Of a DNA stretch of 64,000 bases, positions 42,999 to 52,449 are shown piece by piece. The notes beneath the pieces were generated by a model. It was not told the DNA's origin, did not search any database, and saw only the letters and a program-made list of their open reading frames with translations. Source of the DNA: Saccharibacillus sp. O23 (lineage in GTDB: Bacteria > Bacillota > Bacilli > Paenibacillales > Paenibacillaceae); the NCBI RefSeq assembly GCF_002205895.1, contig NZ_NJDE01000008.1:186001-250000 (forward strand), written 5' to 3'. The position numbers and the translations under genes were made by a program. The first letter of the stretch is position 1. Each line of letters starts with the position of its first letter.

Positions 42999-43658
42999 TT
43001 ATTTTTCGAACCATTCGCCTTGCACGATTTTCAGATATTCGGCTTGACCGTTCTTCACGACTTTGAATAATCCGCTGTCGAAATCGGTATCCAATTCGCG
43101 GAAAAACAAGCCTTCCAACGATTTTTCCGGAAGTTTTTTATCCGCGATGCTTTTGCCTTCGGACAGCAGGACATAACGGCCGCCTCGCGGAACGAGCAGC
43201 GCGGGAAATCCTTTTTCATGCGTCTCTTCGAGCATCTCCGGATACCGCTGCACGGCGACGATATGCAGATCGATCGCGCCGATCCGGTCGAGCAGGTCGT
43301 CCACGAAATCGCCGTGCGTGATCTCGTGCCAGAACGATTGGCTGGCCCGTCCGACGATGATCTGGGTCACGCCCGTTTCTTTCGCCGCTTCGGCGATCAC
43401 GTCGGCCGTTTTCTGATTGCCGCCGCATTTGCGCTGCATGAATTCGCCGCCGGCTTCCTCCGTCTGCTTCCGCCATGCCGACAGATATAACTCTTTCTCC
43501 GGACTGTAAGTCTCCTGCCTCGCCGGATCGACCGTCAGCACCCGAAGCGGCGCGCCGAGCAGGTTCGCGAGCCGGCTGCCGCGCTGGATCAACCGCTGTC
43601 CGTGCGGCCCGTAGTGTACGCAGACCAGAATGCTTTCGTTATGCGTTTTGCTCTCCAT
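42999..43658 (-). CDS. Universal-stress-domain protein related to the KdpD USP module
   Basis: A 219-residue cytoplasmic protein. Residues about 8-140 form a USP-like Rossmann domain (ILVCVHYGPHGQRLIQRGSRLA, ITQIIVGRASQSFWHEI with Val for the first Ile) resembling the USP domain inside sensor kinase KdpD, without kinase domains. The last 75 residues (LFFRELDTDFDSGLFKVVKNG) are unassigned. The start at 43658 has GGAGG seven bases upstream. It is the first gene of the mrp operon, so it may sense a cation- or nucleotide signal for the antiporter; in S. aureus the KdpD USP domain binds c-di-AMP. That link is inference. Confidence 0.7.
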   Translation of the reverse strand: MESKTHNESILVCVHYGPHGQRLIQRGSRLANLLGAPLRVLTVDPARQETYSPEKELYLSAWRKQTEEAGGEFMQRKCGGNQKTADVIAEAAKETGVTQIIVGRASQSFWHEITHGDFVDDLLDRIGAIDLHIVAVQRYPEMLEETHEKGFPALLVPRGGRYVLLSEGKSIADKKLPEKSLEGLFFRELDTDFDSGLFKVVKNGQAEYLKIVQGEWFEK

Positions 43659-43720
43659 CATCCGACCTCCAATTTTGCATTTTCTCTCTATTACCCTTGC
43701 TTTACCTCTTAAAAAAACGC

Positions 43721-43746
43721 AAAAAGAGCCCGCTGTTGGCAGGCTC
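43721..43746 (-). terminator. Terminator after uvrC
   Basis: Minus-strand stem GAGCCTGC / GCGGGCTC (one G-T pair), five-base loop, followed by TTTTTGC and a further T run. It lies about 195 bases after the uvrC stop and just before the USP gene, so the USP-mrp promoter must be within about 60 bases of its start or be read-through. Confidence 0.7.
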
Positions 43747-43838
43747 CTCCGGGTAAATCCTATACAATTACTGACCATTATATCGGGGCGGATCGAAAAA
43801 GTAAAGGCAGGCCGAGGCAAAGCGCTGCACGCCCGGTT

Positions 43839-43874
43839 CCGCCGCGATCGGCGGTCTGGCGTCGATCGCGGCGG
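43839..43874. repeat. 12-base inverted repeat downstream of uvrC
   Basis: CCGCCGCGATCG / CGATCGCGGCGG with a 12-base spacer. No T run follows on either strand, so it is a stable hairpin of unknown use, perhaps protecting the uvrC 3' end. Confidence 0.5.
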
Positions 43875-43940
43875 AAAAGCCGCACGTAACGGCGATTCCG
43901 CTCTGACGCGCGGCTTAACGCGGCTTAAAGCTTGCCGCGT

Positions 43941-46091
43941 TTACGCTTCGTCTTTGAGCGCGTCGAGAATCTGCCGAGCCAGCTTGTCGCCGATCGACAG
44001 CGGCCGGAAATCTTCGACCGACGCTTCGCGGATCTTCTTGAGCGAACCGAAATGCTTAAGCAGCGTCTGACGGCGTTTCTCCCCGATCCCGGGGATGGAA
44101 TCGAGCCGGGAAACGACCATCGATTTGGCCCGCTGTTCGCGGTGGAACGAGATCGCGAAGCGGTGCACTTCGTCTTGGATGCGCTGAAGCAGATAGAATT
44201 CTTCGCTGTCGCGCGGCAGAGGCACCACTTCGGGCGGATCGCCGCTCATGAGCTGAGCGGTCCGGTGCTTGGCGTCTTTGACCAGCCCGGCGACCGGAAC
44301 GCTCAGACCCAGTTCGTTCTCCAGCACGTCGATCGCGACGGAGATCTGGCCTTTGCCGCCGTCGACCAAGACCAGATCGGGCAGCGGCAGATTTTCTTTG
44401 AGCACGCGCTCGTAGCGGCGGCGGATCACTTCGCGCATCGTCGCGTAATCGTCCGCGCCTTTGACCGTGCGGACTTTGTATTTGCGATACTCCTGTTTCG
44501 CCGGCTTGCCGTCGAGGAAGACGACCATCGCCGACACGGGATTCGTGCCCTGAATGTTCGAGTTGTCGAACGCTTCGACCCGGTGCAGGCCGTCGAAGCC
44601 CAGCGCTTGGCCCAGCCGGTCGGCCGCGCCGCTGGTGCGTTCTTCGTTCCGCTCGATCAAGCGGAACTTCTCTTCCAGCGAGACGCGCGCGTTCTCGCAC
44701 GCCATCTCCACCATCTTGCGTTTGGACCCGCGCTTCGGCACGAGCGCTTTGACGTTCAGCCACTGCTCAAGCGCAGCGGCTCCGTTCAGGTCGCCCAGCC
44801 CCGACGCGCCGCGCGCGTCTTCCGGCTGCCCGTCTTCGGCCTGCGGCCCTTCCGGCGCGGCTGCGCCCGCTTCTTCCGCGGACGCGGCGGCTAGATACTC
44901 CGCCTTCGCTTCCGCCGCGAGCGGCAGCGCTTCGTCCGCGCCACCGTTATACCCGGCCGCTTCGCCGGCCTCTGCGGCGCCCGCGAGCGCGCCGCCGCGA
45001 TCCGCGGCCAAGCCCGCCTGCGCCGCTTCCGCGGCTTCGCCCGACGAATCCTCGTCGCCGTCGTCTCCGTCCGCGTCGGCGGCCTCGTTCGCCGCCATGA
45101 TGTCCGCGCGCGAAGCTCCCGCGAGCGGGAGATCCGAACCTTCGATCGGGCTGTTGCCTTTCTCGTCGTAAGGCAGCAGAATCTCCTGCGGCAGCGCGGG
45201 GTTGTCGCTGTAATACTGCGCGACGTAAGACAAGAAATCGGCGTACGCTTCGCCGTAGAACGGGAAACTCGACGCGTGCCGTTCGATCATTTTGCCTTGG
45301 CGGATATAGAGAATCTGCACGCACATCCAGCCTTTATCGACCGAATAGCCGAACACGTCCCGGTCTTTTTTGTCCGTGGCGTTGATCTTCTGCTTCTCCA
45401 TGACCGCTTCGATGTTCAGAATCTGATCGCGCAGTTCTTTGGCCCGCTCGAAATACAGGTCTTCGGCGGCTTCTTCCATCTTGCGGCGCAGTTCTTTTTT
45501 GATCTCTTCGTGGCTGCCGCCGAGGAAACGCGCGATCTCGTCGCGAATGCCGTCATACTGCTCTTTGTCGATGTCTTTGACGCACGGCGCGAGACATTGT
45601 CCCATATGGTAGTACAAGCAGACTTCTTTGGGCATGACGCCGCATTTGCGCAGCGGATACATCCGGTCGAGCAGCTTCTTGGTCTGCTGCGCCGCGTACG
45701 CGTTCGGATAAGGTCCGAAATATTTGGCTTTGTCTTTCAGCACGCGGCGCGTGACTTCCAGCTTCGGATGGCGTTCGTTCGTGATCTTGATATACGGAAA
45801 CGTCTTGTCGTCTTTGAGCAGCACGTTGTAGCGCGGCTGATGCAGCTTGATCAGATTGCACTCCAGAATGAGCGCTTCCATATTGCTGGCCGTGACGATA
45901 TATTCGAAGTCGCGGATATCCGCCACCAACCGCTGCGTTTTGCCTTCGTGGCTGCCGGTAAAATACGAGCGGACGCGGTTTTTGAGAATCTTGGCTTTGC
46001 CGACGTAGATGATGGTGCCTTCTCTATTTTTCATCAGGTAACAACCGGGAAGTTCCGGCAGCAGCGCCAGTTTGTCCCGAATGTGTACCAT
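43941..46091 (-). CDS. uvrC: Excinuclease ABC subunit C with an unusual Ala/Glu-rich insertion
   Basis: A 716-residue UvrC, against about 590 in B. subtilis. In order: GIY-YIG nuclease ([21 protein letters not shown]) for the 3' incision, cysteine-rich [16 protein letters not shown] helix pair that binds UvrB ([14 protein letters not shown]), RNase H-like nuclease for the 5' incision ([21 protein letters not shown]) and HhH at IPGIGEKRR. Between the UVR and RNase H parts lies an extra 120 residues of Ala, Glu, Gly and Asp (44,780-45,150). The ATG at 46091 aligns with family starts; a TTG at 46133 has a better GGGAGG site 11 bases upstream and may be the true start. Downstream of trxA, as in Bacillus. 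Confidence 0.9.
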   Translation of the reverse strand: MVHIRDKLALLPELPGCYLMKNREGTIIYVGKAKILKNRVRSYFTGSHEGKTQRLVADIRDFEYIVTASNMEALILECNLIKLHQPRYNVLLKDDKTFPYIKITNERHPKLEVTRRVLKDKAKYFGPYPNAYAAQQTKKLLDRMYPLRKCGVMPKEVCLYYHMGQCLAPCVKDIDKEQYDGIRDEIARFLGGSHEEIKKELRRKMEEAAEDLYFERAKELRDQILNIEAVMEKQKINATDKKDRDVFGYSVDKGWMCVQILYIRQGKMIERHASSFPFYGEAYADFLSYVAQYYSDNPALPQEILLPYDEKGNSPIEGSDLPLAGASRADIMAANEAADADGDDGDEDSSGEAAEAAQAGLAADRGGALAGAAEAGEAAGYNGGADEALPLAAEAKAEYLAAASAEEAGAAAPEGPQAEDGQPEDARGASGLGDLNGAAALEQWLNVKALVPKRGSKRKMVEMACENARVSLEEKFRLIERNEERTSGAADRLGQALGFDGLHRVEAFDNSNIQGTNPVSAMVVFLDGKPAKQEYRKYKVRTVKGADDYATMREVIRRRYERVLKENLPLPDLVLVDGGKGQISVAIDVLENELGLSVPVAGLVKDAKHRTAQLMSGDPPEVVPLPRDSEEFYLLQRIQDEVHRFAISFHREQRAKSMVVSRLDSIPGIGEKRRQTLLKHFGSLKKIREASVEDFRPLSIGDKLARQILDALKDEA

Positions 46092-46290
46092 CGCTTTTTC
46101 CTGCTCCTGAATGGTTTCGAGGTGCGTATCCAATCCGTATTCGACCTCCCTGTATGCGTACGGCTTCTCGATCTGCGATACCTTGTTTGGGTTGAATTAC
46201 CCTTTTTATTATACGTCAAAAACGCGCGCGGCACACGGAAACCCGAACATTCGCTCTCCTGCCGCGCCGCCGCGTCTTTTCGGACGGACG

Positions 46291-46318
46291 CAAAAACCCC
46301 CGGCATGTGCCGGGGGCT
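46291..46318 (-). terminator. Terminator after trxA
   Basis: Perfect stem CCCCCGGCA / TGCCGGGGG with a TG loop; the minus strand ends in TTTTTG. It lies 49 bases after the trxA stop and ahead of uvrC. Confidence 0.85.
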
Positions 46319-46366
46319 TGACCGCTTCGTCTTCCGATGCCGGAGACGATCGACGGGCGTAAGAGA

Positions 46367-46687
46367 TTACTCGTGTTTAGCCAGTACGCCTTTCAGCGCT
46401 TCTTTGGAGTTCACGCCGATCAGTTTGTCGACCGGTTGTCCGTCCTTGAAGAAAATCATCGTCGGAATGCTCATGACGCCGAAACGGGAAGCCGTTTCCG
46501 GGTTGTCGTCGACATTCACTTTCGCGATTTTTACTTTCTCGCCGACTTCGCCGTCCAATTCGTCCAGAATCGGAGCCAGCATCTTACAAGGTCCGCACCA
46601 CGGTGCCCAGAAGTCCACCAGTACGGTACCTTCGCCGGTTTCTACTTCCGTTCCGAAATTTTGGTCCGTTACATTTACGATAGCCAC
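46367..46687 (-). CDS. trxA: Thioredoxin
   Basis: A 106-residue thioredoxin with the active site WAPWCGPCK (about residues 26-34) and cis-Pro in SIPTMIFF. It reduces cytoplasmic disulfides and supplies electrons to ribonucleotide reductase. The GTG at 46687 is the start: AAGGAGG lies eight bases before it and the product begins MAIVNVTDQNF like its Bacillus homologue; the longer frame from 46732 is not supported. It precedes uvrC as in Bacillus but with its own terminator. Confidence 0.95.
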   Translation of the reverse strand: MAIVNVTDQNFGTEVETGEGTVLVDFWAPWCGPCKMLAPILDELDGEVGEKVKIAKVNVDDNPETASRFGVMSIPTMIFFKDGQPVDKLIGVNSKEALKGVLAKHE

Positions 46688-46765
46688 GGAAAATTCCTCC
46701 TTATATTGCATCAAATTTATCATAAATCGCATAACTAAACATAACTTGCGATGATCTACCTGTCA

Positions 46766-46771
46766 ATTATA
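46766..46771 (-). promoter_or_regulatory. Extended -10 element of trxA
   Basis: Minus-strand TGTTATAAT (extended TGn plus perfect TATAAT), 79 bases before the GTG. The -35 at 17 bases is poor (TTTCGG), consistent with an extended -10 promoter. Confidence 0.6.
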
Positions 46772-46855
46772 ACACGAAAATCCGGTTACCGAAACATCTT
46801 ATTGTATTCTTTTATAAATAAATTACATTTTGTAAGTGAAGATTTGATGAAGAAG

Positions 46856-47809
46856 TCAACCTCGCTTATTCTCGCCCAGCACGCGGACGACTTCCACGAA
46901 CGGCGAGATCCGGTTCATCAACCGCTGGCCTTTGTACGCTTCTTCGCCGTCTTTGTTCGTGAAGCTGAGATGCTTCTCCAGATCGGACAACGAATAATTG
47001 GACGTGTAAAAAGTCGGCTTGCGGTTCATGCGGTAGTTGAGGATCGAACCGAGTACGTGATCGCGTACCCACGGTCCCATATTTTCCGCGCCGATATCGT
47101 CGAAGATCAACAGATCCGTCTCTTTCATCAGCTCGATCGTATCGCGCAGCTTCTCGCCGTCTTGGATCATCGATTTGACGTCTTCGACGAAATCGGGCAT
47201 ATAGACGATCGCGCCGGAATGGCCCTGCTTCGCCAGTTCATGCAGCAGGTAGCACATTAAGTACGTTTTGCCCGTTCCGAACGGGCCTTCCAGGTACAAG
47301 CCTTTTTTGGGCAGTCCGACGGTCTTCGTCTCGTTGATATACCGGAAGACGGTACCGACGGCCGGCGAACGCGCCGGGTCTTTCAGCATGATCTCGACTT
47401 CGTCGTAGCCTTCCTGAAGCGCGCGTTCGTCCACGTAGAAGCTGCGAATCCGGCTGCTGATCTGCTGGTCGCGTTCATGGGCAAGCTGAAGATTGCACGG
47501 CGATTTGGAATCGCGAATCCGAAGCTGGCCGTTCACGTCGTCAACGTTCAACTTCGTATAATGGCCTTGAAAATCGTTCGGACAATTCTCCAGCCCCGGG
47601 CAATTCGCGCAGTTTTGTTTTTCCTTCATATATTCGTACAGCCGGCTCAGGTTGCGCGTGAGTTCTTGTTCCGTCAATTCCGGATAACGCAGCCTGAGTT
47701 GGCGCACGTCGGGCTCGTTCAGAATTCGGCTCTTCAAATCTTCCGTCTGCTGACGGATGCGCGAACCGCCGAACTGCTTCAGCACGTCGCCGATCGAATC
47801 CATTCCCAC
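46856..47809 (-). CDS. dnaI: Primosomal protein DnaI (helicase loader)
   Basis: A 317-residue AAA+ loader that places the replicative helicase on DNA with DnaD and DnaB. The N-terminal domain has the zinc-binding set CANCPGLENCPND...H (about residues 67-83); Walker A is GPFGTGKTYL and Walker B LLIFDDIGAE, with sensor-1 TFYTSNYS. The start is GTG at 47809, nine bases after GGAGG; an ATG two codons later is too far from it. In Bacillus dnaB and dnaI are adjacent; here a 250-base repeat-bearing spacer separates them. Confidence 0.95.
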   Translation of the reverse strand: MGMDSIGDVLKQFGGSRIRQQTEDLKSRILNEPDVRQLRLRYPELTEQELTRNLSRLYEYMKEKQNCANCPGLENCPNDFQGHYTKLNVDDVNGQLRIRDSKSPCNLQLAHERDQQISSRIRSFYVDERALQEGYDEVEIMLKDPARSPAVGTVFRYINETKTVGLPKKGLYLEGPFGTGKTYLMCYLLHELAKQGHSGAIVYMPDFVEDVKSMIQDGEKLRDTIELMKETDLLIFDDIGAENMGPWVRDHVLGSILNYRMNRKPTFYTSNYSLSDLEKHLSFTNKDGEEAYKGQRLMNRISPFVEVVRVLGENKRG

Positions 47810-47829
47810 GGGTGGGTTCCTCCTCCTTT

Positions 47830-47977
47830 CTGGGGGCGCTCCGTGATTGCGGAGAACGCTCCGGCTTGGTTTCCGGGGCGCTCCGTGATTGCGGAGAACG
47901 CTCCGGCTTGGTTTCTGCCTTCGGACTAAGCGTCCTCAGGGAAAGGAAATCCAAAAGTCGCTTTTCTCCGCAATCAC
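47830..47977. repeat. Tandem and inverted repeat in the dnaB-dnaI spacer
   Basis: Two copies of a 41-base unit (47830-47870 and 47872-47912, period 42) that starts GGGGCGCTCCGTGATTGCGG and ends GGCTTGGTTTC. Each holds the inverted repeat CTCCG-6-CGGAG. A partial opposite-strand copy TCTCCGCAATCAC lies at 47965-47977 and can pair with either unit. A separate hairpin AGGATTTTT / AAAAATCCT follows at about 47991-48016. The repeat looks like a REP-type element; the period is a multiple of three, so it keeps a frame open across the spacer without being a gene. Confidence 0.7.
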
Positions 47978-48058
47978 TCCGCTTGGGCGAAGGATTTTTT
48001 ACTTCTTTAAAAATCCTGTTCGCAGGAGCTTCAACTTCTAGTGTTTTCATAGCTCCGT

Positions 48059-49564
48059 TTAAGGCTGAGGTTTGTTCTTGCTCGCCTTCATCTCTTCGGC
48101 CAGGCGCACGTATTCGGCGAATTCGGCGTCGCTCACGGCGGTCTGGACCGGGGTGTTCTGTACGATCGGCAGTTCCGGTTTGCCTCGGGAAGCTTTGCTC
48201 TGCGTACGCGCGCGGCCGCCGCTCGTAGCGGAGGCTTTGCGGGCCGGGTTGTCCTGATCGCGGATATAGCGGACGGCTTTCTCGTAGGTGTCGATCTGGC
48301 GAAGCAGCATATTGGAGGCGATCGAATCGACGAAGTTGCGGCTGATCCGTTGTTCGCCGTCTTTGCCGAGCAGCGTGACGAGATAATGGATCAGCACGTT
48401 GATGACTTCGCCCGGCAGTTTGTAGCTGAGGTCGATCTTGCCGAACATGTCGAGCCACGGCCCCGGTACCGCGCCGGGGAAAAAGTTGCGCAGCAGGCCG
48501 GTGTAAGGCTCGTTGCGAAGCAGCATATTGTATTGATGAATATCGCATTTCGACCGGAACTGCGACGGCACTTCCAGATAATATTCCATCTCCACCGCAT
48601 GTTCGACCGGCGTATCCGGCGCGGCCGGCTCTTCGGGGCGAACGGCGCGGGCCGCGCGAAGTTGGCGTTCTTCGGTCCGTTTGGCCGTCTGGCGGAAGGT
48701 CAGATTGGCCCGATTCTGAAGATTGTCGAGCAGCAGCTCGCCTTCGCTGCTGAAGATGCCTTCTTCGTCCAACAGTCTGACGATATCTTCGACGTTCAGG
48801 TCGAACTTGCGGGCCACGTGATTGATCATCGACATCTGCTCCCGATTATGCCGCAGTCCTTCGACGAACGTCCGGTTGCGCGAACCGCGCGGGAAATGCA
48901 GGATCACGTCGGAATAATCGAACAAAGGCTCCTCGGCGGGCATATTGCGGCTCGGCCGGCGGGCAGGCGAAGCTTCGGTCAGCGCCTGTTCCAGCTCGTA
49001 GTCGATGACATGCGTGTTGAGTTCGAAGATCTCGTAGAACGGCTGCGAAATGTTTTCTTTGGCCGAACGGCCGATCTCGCCCAATTCTTCCGGTTCTCCG
49101 CTCCAAAAACGCTCTTGCAGCGCCAACACGGCAAATTTGCCGATTCGGTCGCGGAGCAGCAGCGTCAAATGCTGCGTGGCGAAAAAATCCGACGGCGGCA
49201 GCGGCTGCTGCAATTCGTATTCGTACATATAATTATCCTGCTCCGGCAGGTACAGACGATGGGTCTGAAGCAGCCCCACCGCTTCCAGCTTCGAAGCACT
49301 CTCGATCATCAGCGTGCGGCCGCGATCGTTCGGCTCGATTCCGAGCGTCAGGAACAGGCTCCGCTGCTGTTCCGGCTTGGAGTATCCCGTCTGTTCGGCC
49401 GGAAGATGCTGAGCGAACAGGCGATACAACGCGACGGCGGACGCGCCCACCATCGGCTGATAAACGAGGGTCAGCATGCGCTCATCCAAGCTGCTTAAGC
49501 TAAAGTCTCGGTAGGTATAATAACGGTGATGTTCCGTGTAGTGCAGCAGGCTTTTCATGCGCAT
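48059..49564 (-). CDS. dnaB: Replication initiation and membrane attachment protein DnaB
   Basis: A 501-residue Bacillus-type DnaB (not the helicase), which with DnaD and DnaI loads the helicase at oriC and at restart sites. The N-terminal DDBH1 domain spans the first 230 residues (FSLSSLDERMLTLVYQPMVGASAVALYRL), and the C-terminal DDBH2 domain carries LPGEVINVLIHYLV...NFVDSIA in residues about 370-440, followed by a Ser/Lys/Arg-rich tail. GGGGGAC lies about nine bases before the ATG at 49564; the longer frame from 49741 has no site. Confidence 0.9.
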   Translation of the reverse strand: MRMKSLLHYTEHHRYYTYRDFSLSSLDERMLTLVYQPMVGASAVALYRLFAQHLPAEQTGYSKPEQQRSLFLTLGIEPNDRGRTLMIESASKLEAVGLLQTHRLYLPEQDNYMYEYELQQPLPPSDFFATQHLTLLLRDRIGKFAVLALQERFWSGEPEELGEIGRSAKENISQPFYEIFELNTHVIDYELEQALTEASPARRPSRNMPAEEPLFDYSDVILHFPRGSRNRTFVEGLRHNREQMSMINHVARKFDLNVEDIVRLLDEEGIFSSEGELLLDNLQNRANLTFRQTAKRTEERQLRAARAVRPEEPAAPDTPVEHAVEMEYYLEVPSQFRSKCDIHQYNMLLRNEPYTGLLRNFFPGAVPGPWLDMFGKIDLSYKLPGEVINVLIHYLVTLLGKDGEQRISRNFVDSIASNMLLRQIDTYEKAVRYIRDQDNPARKASATSGGRARTQSKASRGKPELPIVQNTPVQTAVSDAEFAEYVRLAEEMKASKNKPQP

Positions 49565-50077
49565 CGGCGGATGTCCCCCTTGTCCTTGCAAATTGCTTCT
49601 GAAAATAGACGTGCTCCGCGGAACGCGCCCTTGCTGTGGACAGGTTCGTTGGAGCTTCTCTATTTTACCACAATTCCTCCGACAGAAAAGCGCGGAAAGA
49701 AACCAAAATTCCGCGAATAGCCGACGGCCTCGTGTCCGCAAGCTTCAGCGCTTCGAAATTCGCAGCTTTTTGCGAACGCGAGTTCCGCTTGGCGAGTACC
49801 TTGACCGCATTGAATTTAAGGTTTTCGAGGGACGCAACCTAACCGCTTAAGCGATCAAGGTACGATTCGTTCGCGGCCTCGCTCCGAAGATATCGTTCTT
49901 TTTTTTTCCGCAAGCTTGAATTGCCCTGCCCTTCTCCCCTGCGTTACAATGGAAGATGGGAGTTCCCGGAAACGCCGATTCGGCGATAGACGGGACTTGA
50001 TTTCGAAGGATCGATTTTTGCGGGAAAGCTTGTGAAAATCTCCACCATACAATCCGATTGAGGAGTGAACGAATAAG
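49565..50077. other. Divergent intergenic region between dnaB and hemQ
   Basis: About 510 bases with no supported gene; three short plus-strand frames overlap one another and lack ribosome sites. It contains a run of ten Ts near 49,897 and the hemQ promoter at 49,921-49,950. No palindrome strong enough to call an operator was seen. Confidence 0.6.
49921..49950 (+). promoter_or_regulatory. Probable hemQ promoter
   Basis: -35 TTGCCC at 49921-49926, 18-base spacer, -10 TACAAT at 49945-49950. It lies 128 bases before the ATG, leaving a long leader. Confidence 0.55.
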
Positions 50078-50824
50078 ATGAACGAAGCTACGCTGACGCT
50101 CGAAGGCTGGTACTGTCTGCACGATTTCCGTTCGATCGACTGGACGCGTTGGAAAGCGGCCGATCAGGAAGAACGCGCGGGCGCGATGGAAGACCTCGAA
50201 GAATTCATGCGGGAATTCGCCGTAACGGCGCAAGACGGACAAGGCAGCACGGCGGTCTATACCGTCGTCGGCCAGAAAGCGGATTTCGTGTTCATGTATC
50301 TGCGCGAGACGTTGGAAGACTTGAACCGGATCGAAACGGCGTTTAACAAGACCGATTTCGCCAAGTTTACCAAAAAAGAATATTCCTACGTAAGCGTCGT
50401 GGAACTGAGCAACTATCTGGGCAAAGAAGACGAAGATCCGATGCAGAACCCGCACGTCGTGGCGCGTCTCAAACCGGAACTGCCGAAATCGGCTTACATC
50501 TGCTTCTATCCGATGAACAAAAAACGCGATCTGAACGACAACTGGTACATGCTGTCGATGGACGAACGCAAATCGATGATGCGCAGCCACGGCCTGATCG
50601 GACGCAGCTATGCGGGCAAAGTGAAACAGATCATCACCGGTTCCGTCGGCTTCGACGATTGGGAATGGGGCGTGACGCTGTTCTCGGACGACGCGCTCCA
50701 GTTCAAGAAACTGATCTACGAGATGCGTTTCGACGAAGTCAGCGCGCGCTACGGCGAGTTCGGTTCGTTCTTCGTAGGGAATCTGCTCGACTGGGAAAAA
50801 GCTCAAGAGATGCTGAAGGTGTAA
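50078..50824 (+). CDS. hemQ: Coproheme decarboxylase HemQ
   Basis: A 248-residue chlorite-dismutase-fold enzyme that converts Fe-coproporphyrin III to heme b, the last step of the Gram-positive coproporphyrin pathway. The catalytic Tyr is in CFYPMNKKR (near residue 147), the heme-ligand His in SMMRSHG (near 172), and Trp-rich segments [16 protein letters not shown] and DDWEWGV are typical. It lacks the distal Arg arrangement of true chlorite dismutase. GAGGAG lies 12 bases before the ATG, a little far. It is transcribed alone; its product would serve SdhC and other cytochromes. Confidence 0.95.
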   Translation: MNEATLTLEGWYCLHDFRSIDWTRWKAADQEERAGAMEDLEEFMREFAVTAQDGQGSTAVYTVVGQKADFVFMYLRETLEDLNRIETAFNKTDFAKFTKKEYSYVSVVELSNYLGKEDEDPMQNPHVVARLKPELPKSAYICFYPMNKKRDLNDNWYMLSMDERKSMMRSHGLIGRSYAGKVKQIITGSVGFDDWEWGVTLFSDDALQFKKLIYEMRFDEVSARYGEFGSFFVGNLLDWEKAQEMLKV

Positions 50825-50849
50825 TGTTCGGCGGAAAAACGAGGGAATT

Positions 50850-50894
50850 GAGCGCTTTGGACGACTGTTTCGGTCGTCTAGGGCGCTCTTTTTT
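50850..50894 (+). terminator. Terminator after hemQ
   Basis: Stem GAGCGC / GCGCTC with an inner GACGAC / GTCGTC stem and a seven-base loop, followed by six Ts. It starts 25 bases after the stop. Confidence 0.85.
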
Positions 50895-51180
50895 GCGAGT
50901 AGGCACGGGCGCGCATGTTTGTGCGGGACGTCCGCCTCAATTTAGGGCGGGGAAAGGGAAAGGCTGAGCGAAGCTGAGCTCTCGCTCGGGAGGCGGCTGC
51001 GCTGCCGGGCGATTCGAGGCGCCGGGAATTTTACGACACCTCGAATCGGGGCGCATGCTTGGCGCAGCCCGCGCTTTCAAATGCGGCAAGAAACGCGAAA
51101 AAGACCGCCTCGCGTTCCGCTTGCGCGGGGCGAGGACGGCCTTGTTCGATCAAATTGCGATAAGGTTCAAAAAGCTCGGC
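50895..51180. other. Intergenic stretch between hemQ and ndh
   Basis: Together with the terminator this is about 350 bases between convergent genes. No gene seen. GGCGCTG-rich segments around 50,990-51,030 have partial inverted pairing (TTCGAGGCGCC and GTGTCGTAAAATTCC flank) but no T run to call a second terminator. Confidence 0.5.
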
Positions 51181-52371
51181 TTACAGGAAACGCCCTTTTT
51201 TCAACACGAGACCCATGCCGCCGATGATGAACAGGTAGCGGGCATCGACCACTTTTTTCAGTTGGGCTGCCGGCCAGCCTTTGATCTTCTTGCCGGCTAC
51301 GACGGCAACGGCTTCGCCTTTGCCCAGGGAAGCGACGGTACCTTTGTTGCTGAACACGAATTTCTCCGGCTGTTGGCCGCGGATCGTCGCGATCAGGTTC
51401 TTCGCCAGACGTTCGCCCTGCTGCATCGCGATTTGCGCGGTAGGCGGGTAAGGACGGCCTTCAGGTCCGATCATGAGCGAGCCGTCGCCGATGACGAATA
51501 CATTGTCGTGACCCGGAGCTTTGAGGTACTCGTCGACTTTGACGCGTCCGCGCATCGCTTCGAATCCGGCATCTTCGATCAGGTGGTTGCCGCGGATACC
51601 GCCGGTCCATACGACCGTCTTGGATTCGATGCGTTCGCCTTCGCCGATCGTTACGCCGTTTTCGTCGCAGGCTTTGACCGGTACGCCGATACGGAACGTT
51701 ACGCCTTTTTTGGTCAGGGTGTCCATCGCGTACTTCACCAGCTCCGGATCGAAGCCCGGCAGCGCGGAAGGAGCCGCTTCGACGTTGTACAGACCGATCT
51801 TCGAAGGGTCTACGCCGTATTGTTTAGCCAATTCCGGCAGACGGTTCGCCATTTCGCCGACGAACTCGATACCCGTGAAGCCGGCACCGCCGACTACGAA
51901 GTTCAAGCGGGTTTCGTCGCCGTCTTTTTTGAATTCTTTGAATTGCGTTTCGATATGCTCGCGGATGGCGCGAACCGAGTTGATGCTGCGGATCGAGAAC
52001 GCGTGCTCTTTCATGCCCGGGATGCCGAACGTTTCCGGGTCTCCGCCCAGCGCGATCACGAGGTAATCGTACGACAGCGTGCCGTCTTCCAGCACGACTT
52101 GACGTTCTTCCGGCTTGATCGCCGTTACGTTCGACTTCACCAGATCGATCTTGAATTCGTCGATCAGGTTCGAGATTTTCTCGTAAGTCTTGCTGTCCGG
52201 CTGCGTGCCTGCTGCCGGCATGTGCAGTTCCGTCGTGAAGTAATGATAGTCGTGACGGTTAACCAGCGTAACGTCGGCCTCGTTGTTTTTAAGCTTTTTT
52301 TGCAGGTTTTGAGCCGCCAGGATACCGCCGTAGCCCGCGCCCAAGATAACGATTTTCGGAATGCTGTTCAT
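51181..52371 (-). CDS. ndh: Type II NADH dehydrogenase (NDH-2)
   Basis: A 396-residue peripheral flavoprotein that passes electrons from NADH to menaquinone without pumping protons. The FAD motif GAGYGG is at residues 11-16, the NADH motif VVGGAGFTGIE near 160, and the second FAD contact VFVIGDGS near 297; the Gln-containing AQIAMQQGERLAKN forms the quinone site. The C-terminal KKVVDARYLFIIGGMGLV is the membrane-anchoring helix. AAAGGGG lies nine bases before the ATG. It is divergent from yumC, as yumB is placed next to yumC in Bacillus, and has a Rex-like site upstream. Confidence 0.9.
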   Translation of the reverse strand: MNSIPKIVILGAGYGGILAAQNLQKKLKNNEADVTLVNRHDYHYFTTELHMPAAGTQPDSKTYEKISNLIDEFKIDLVKSNVTAIKPEERQVVLEDGTLSYDYLVIALGGDPETFGIPGMKEHAFSIRSINSVRAIREHIETQFKEFKKDGDETRLNFVVGGAGFTGIEFVGEMANRLPELAKQYGVDPSKIGLYNVEAAPSALPGFDPELVKYAMDTLTKKGVTFRIGVPVKACDENGVTIGEGERIESKTVVWTGGIRGNHLIEDAGFEAMRGRVKVDEYLKAPGHDNVFVIGDGSLMIGPEGRPYPPTAQIAMQQGERLAKNLIATIRGQQPEKFVFSNKGTVASLGKGEAVAVVAGKKIKGWPAAQLKKVVDARYLFIIGGMGLVLKKGRFL

Positions 52372-52449
52372 GATTCGCTTACCCCTTTTCGATTCGATAG
52401 TCTGTTCAATGGTCTTTTATTGGGATAACCCTCAGAGGGTCGAAAACTC

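Noticed and set aside
47541-48548. Long minus-strand open frame crossing the dnaB-dnaI spacer
   Set aside because: It reads antiphase through parts of dnaI and dnaB and stays open only because the repeat period is a multiple of three; translation is Arg/Pro/Ser-rich and the best ATG (48050) has a poorly spaced ribosome site.
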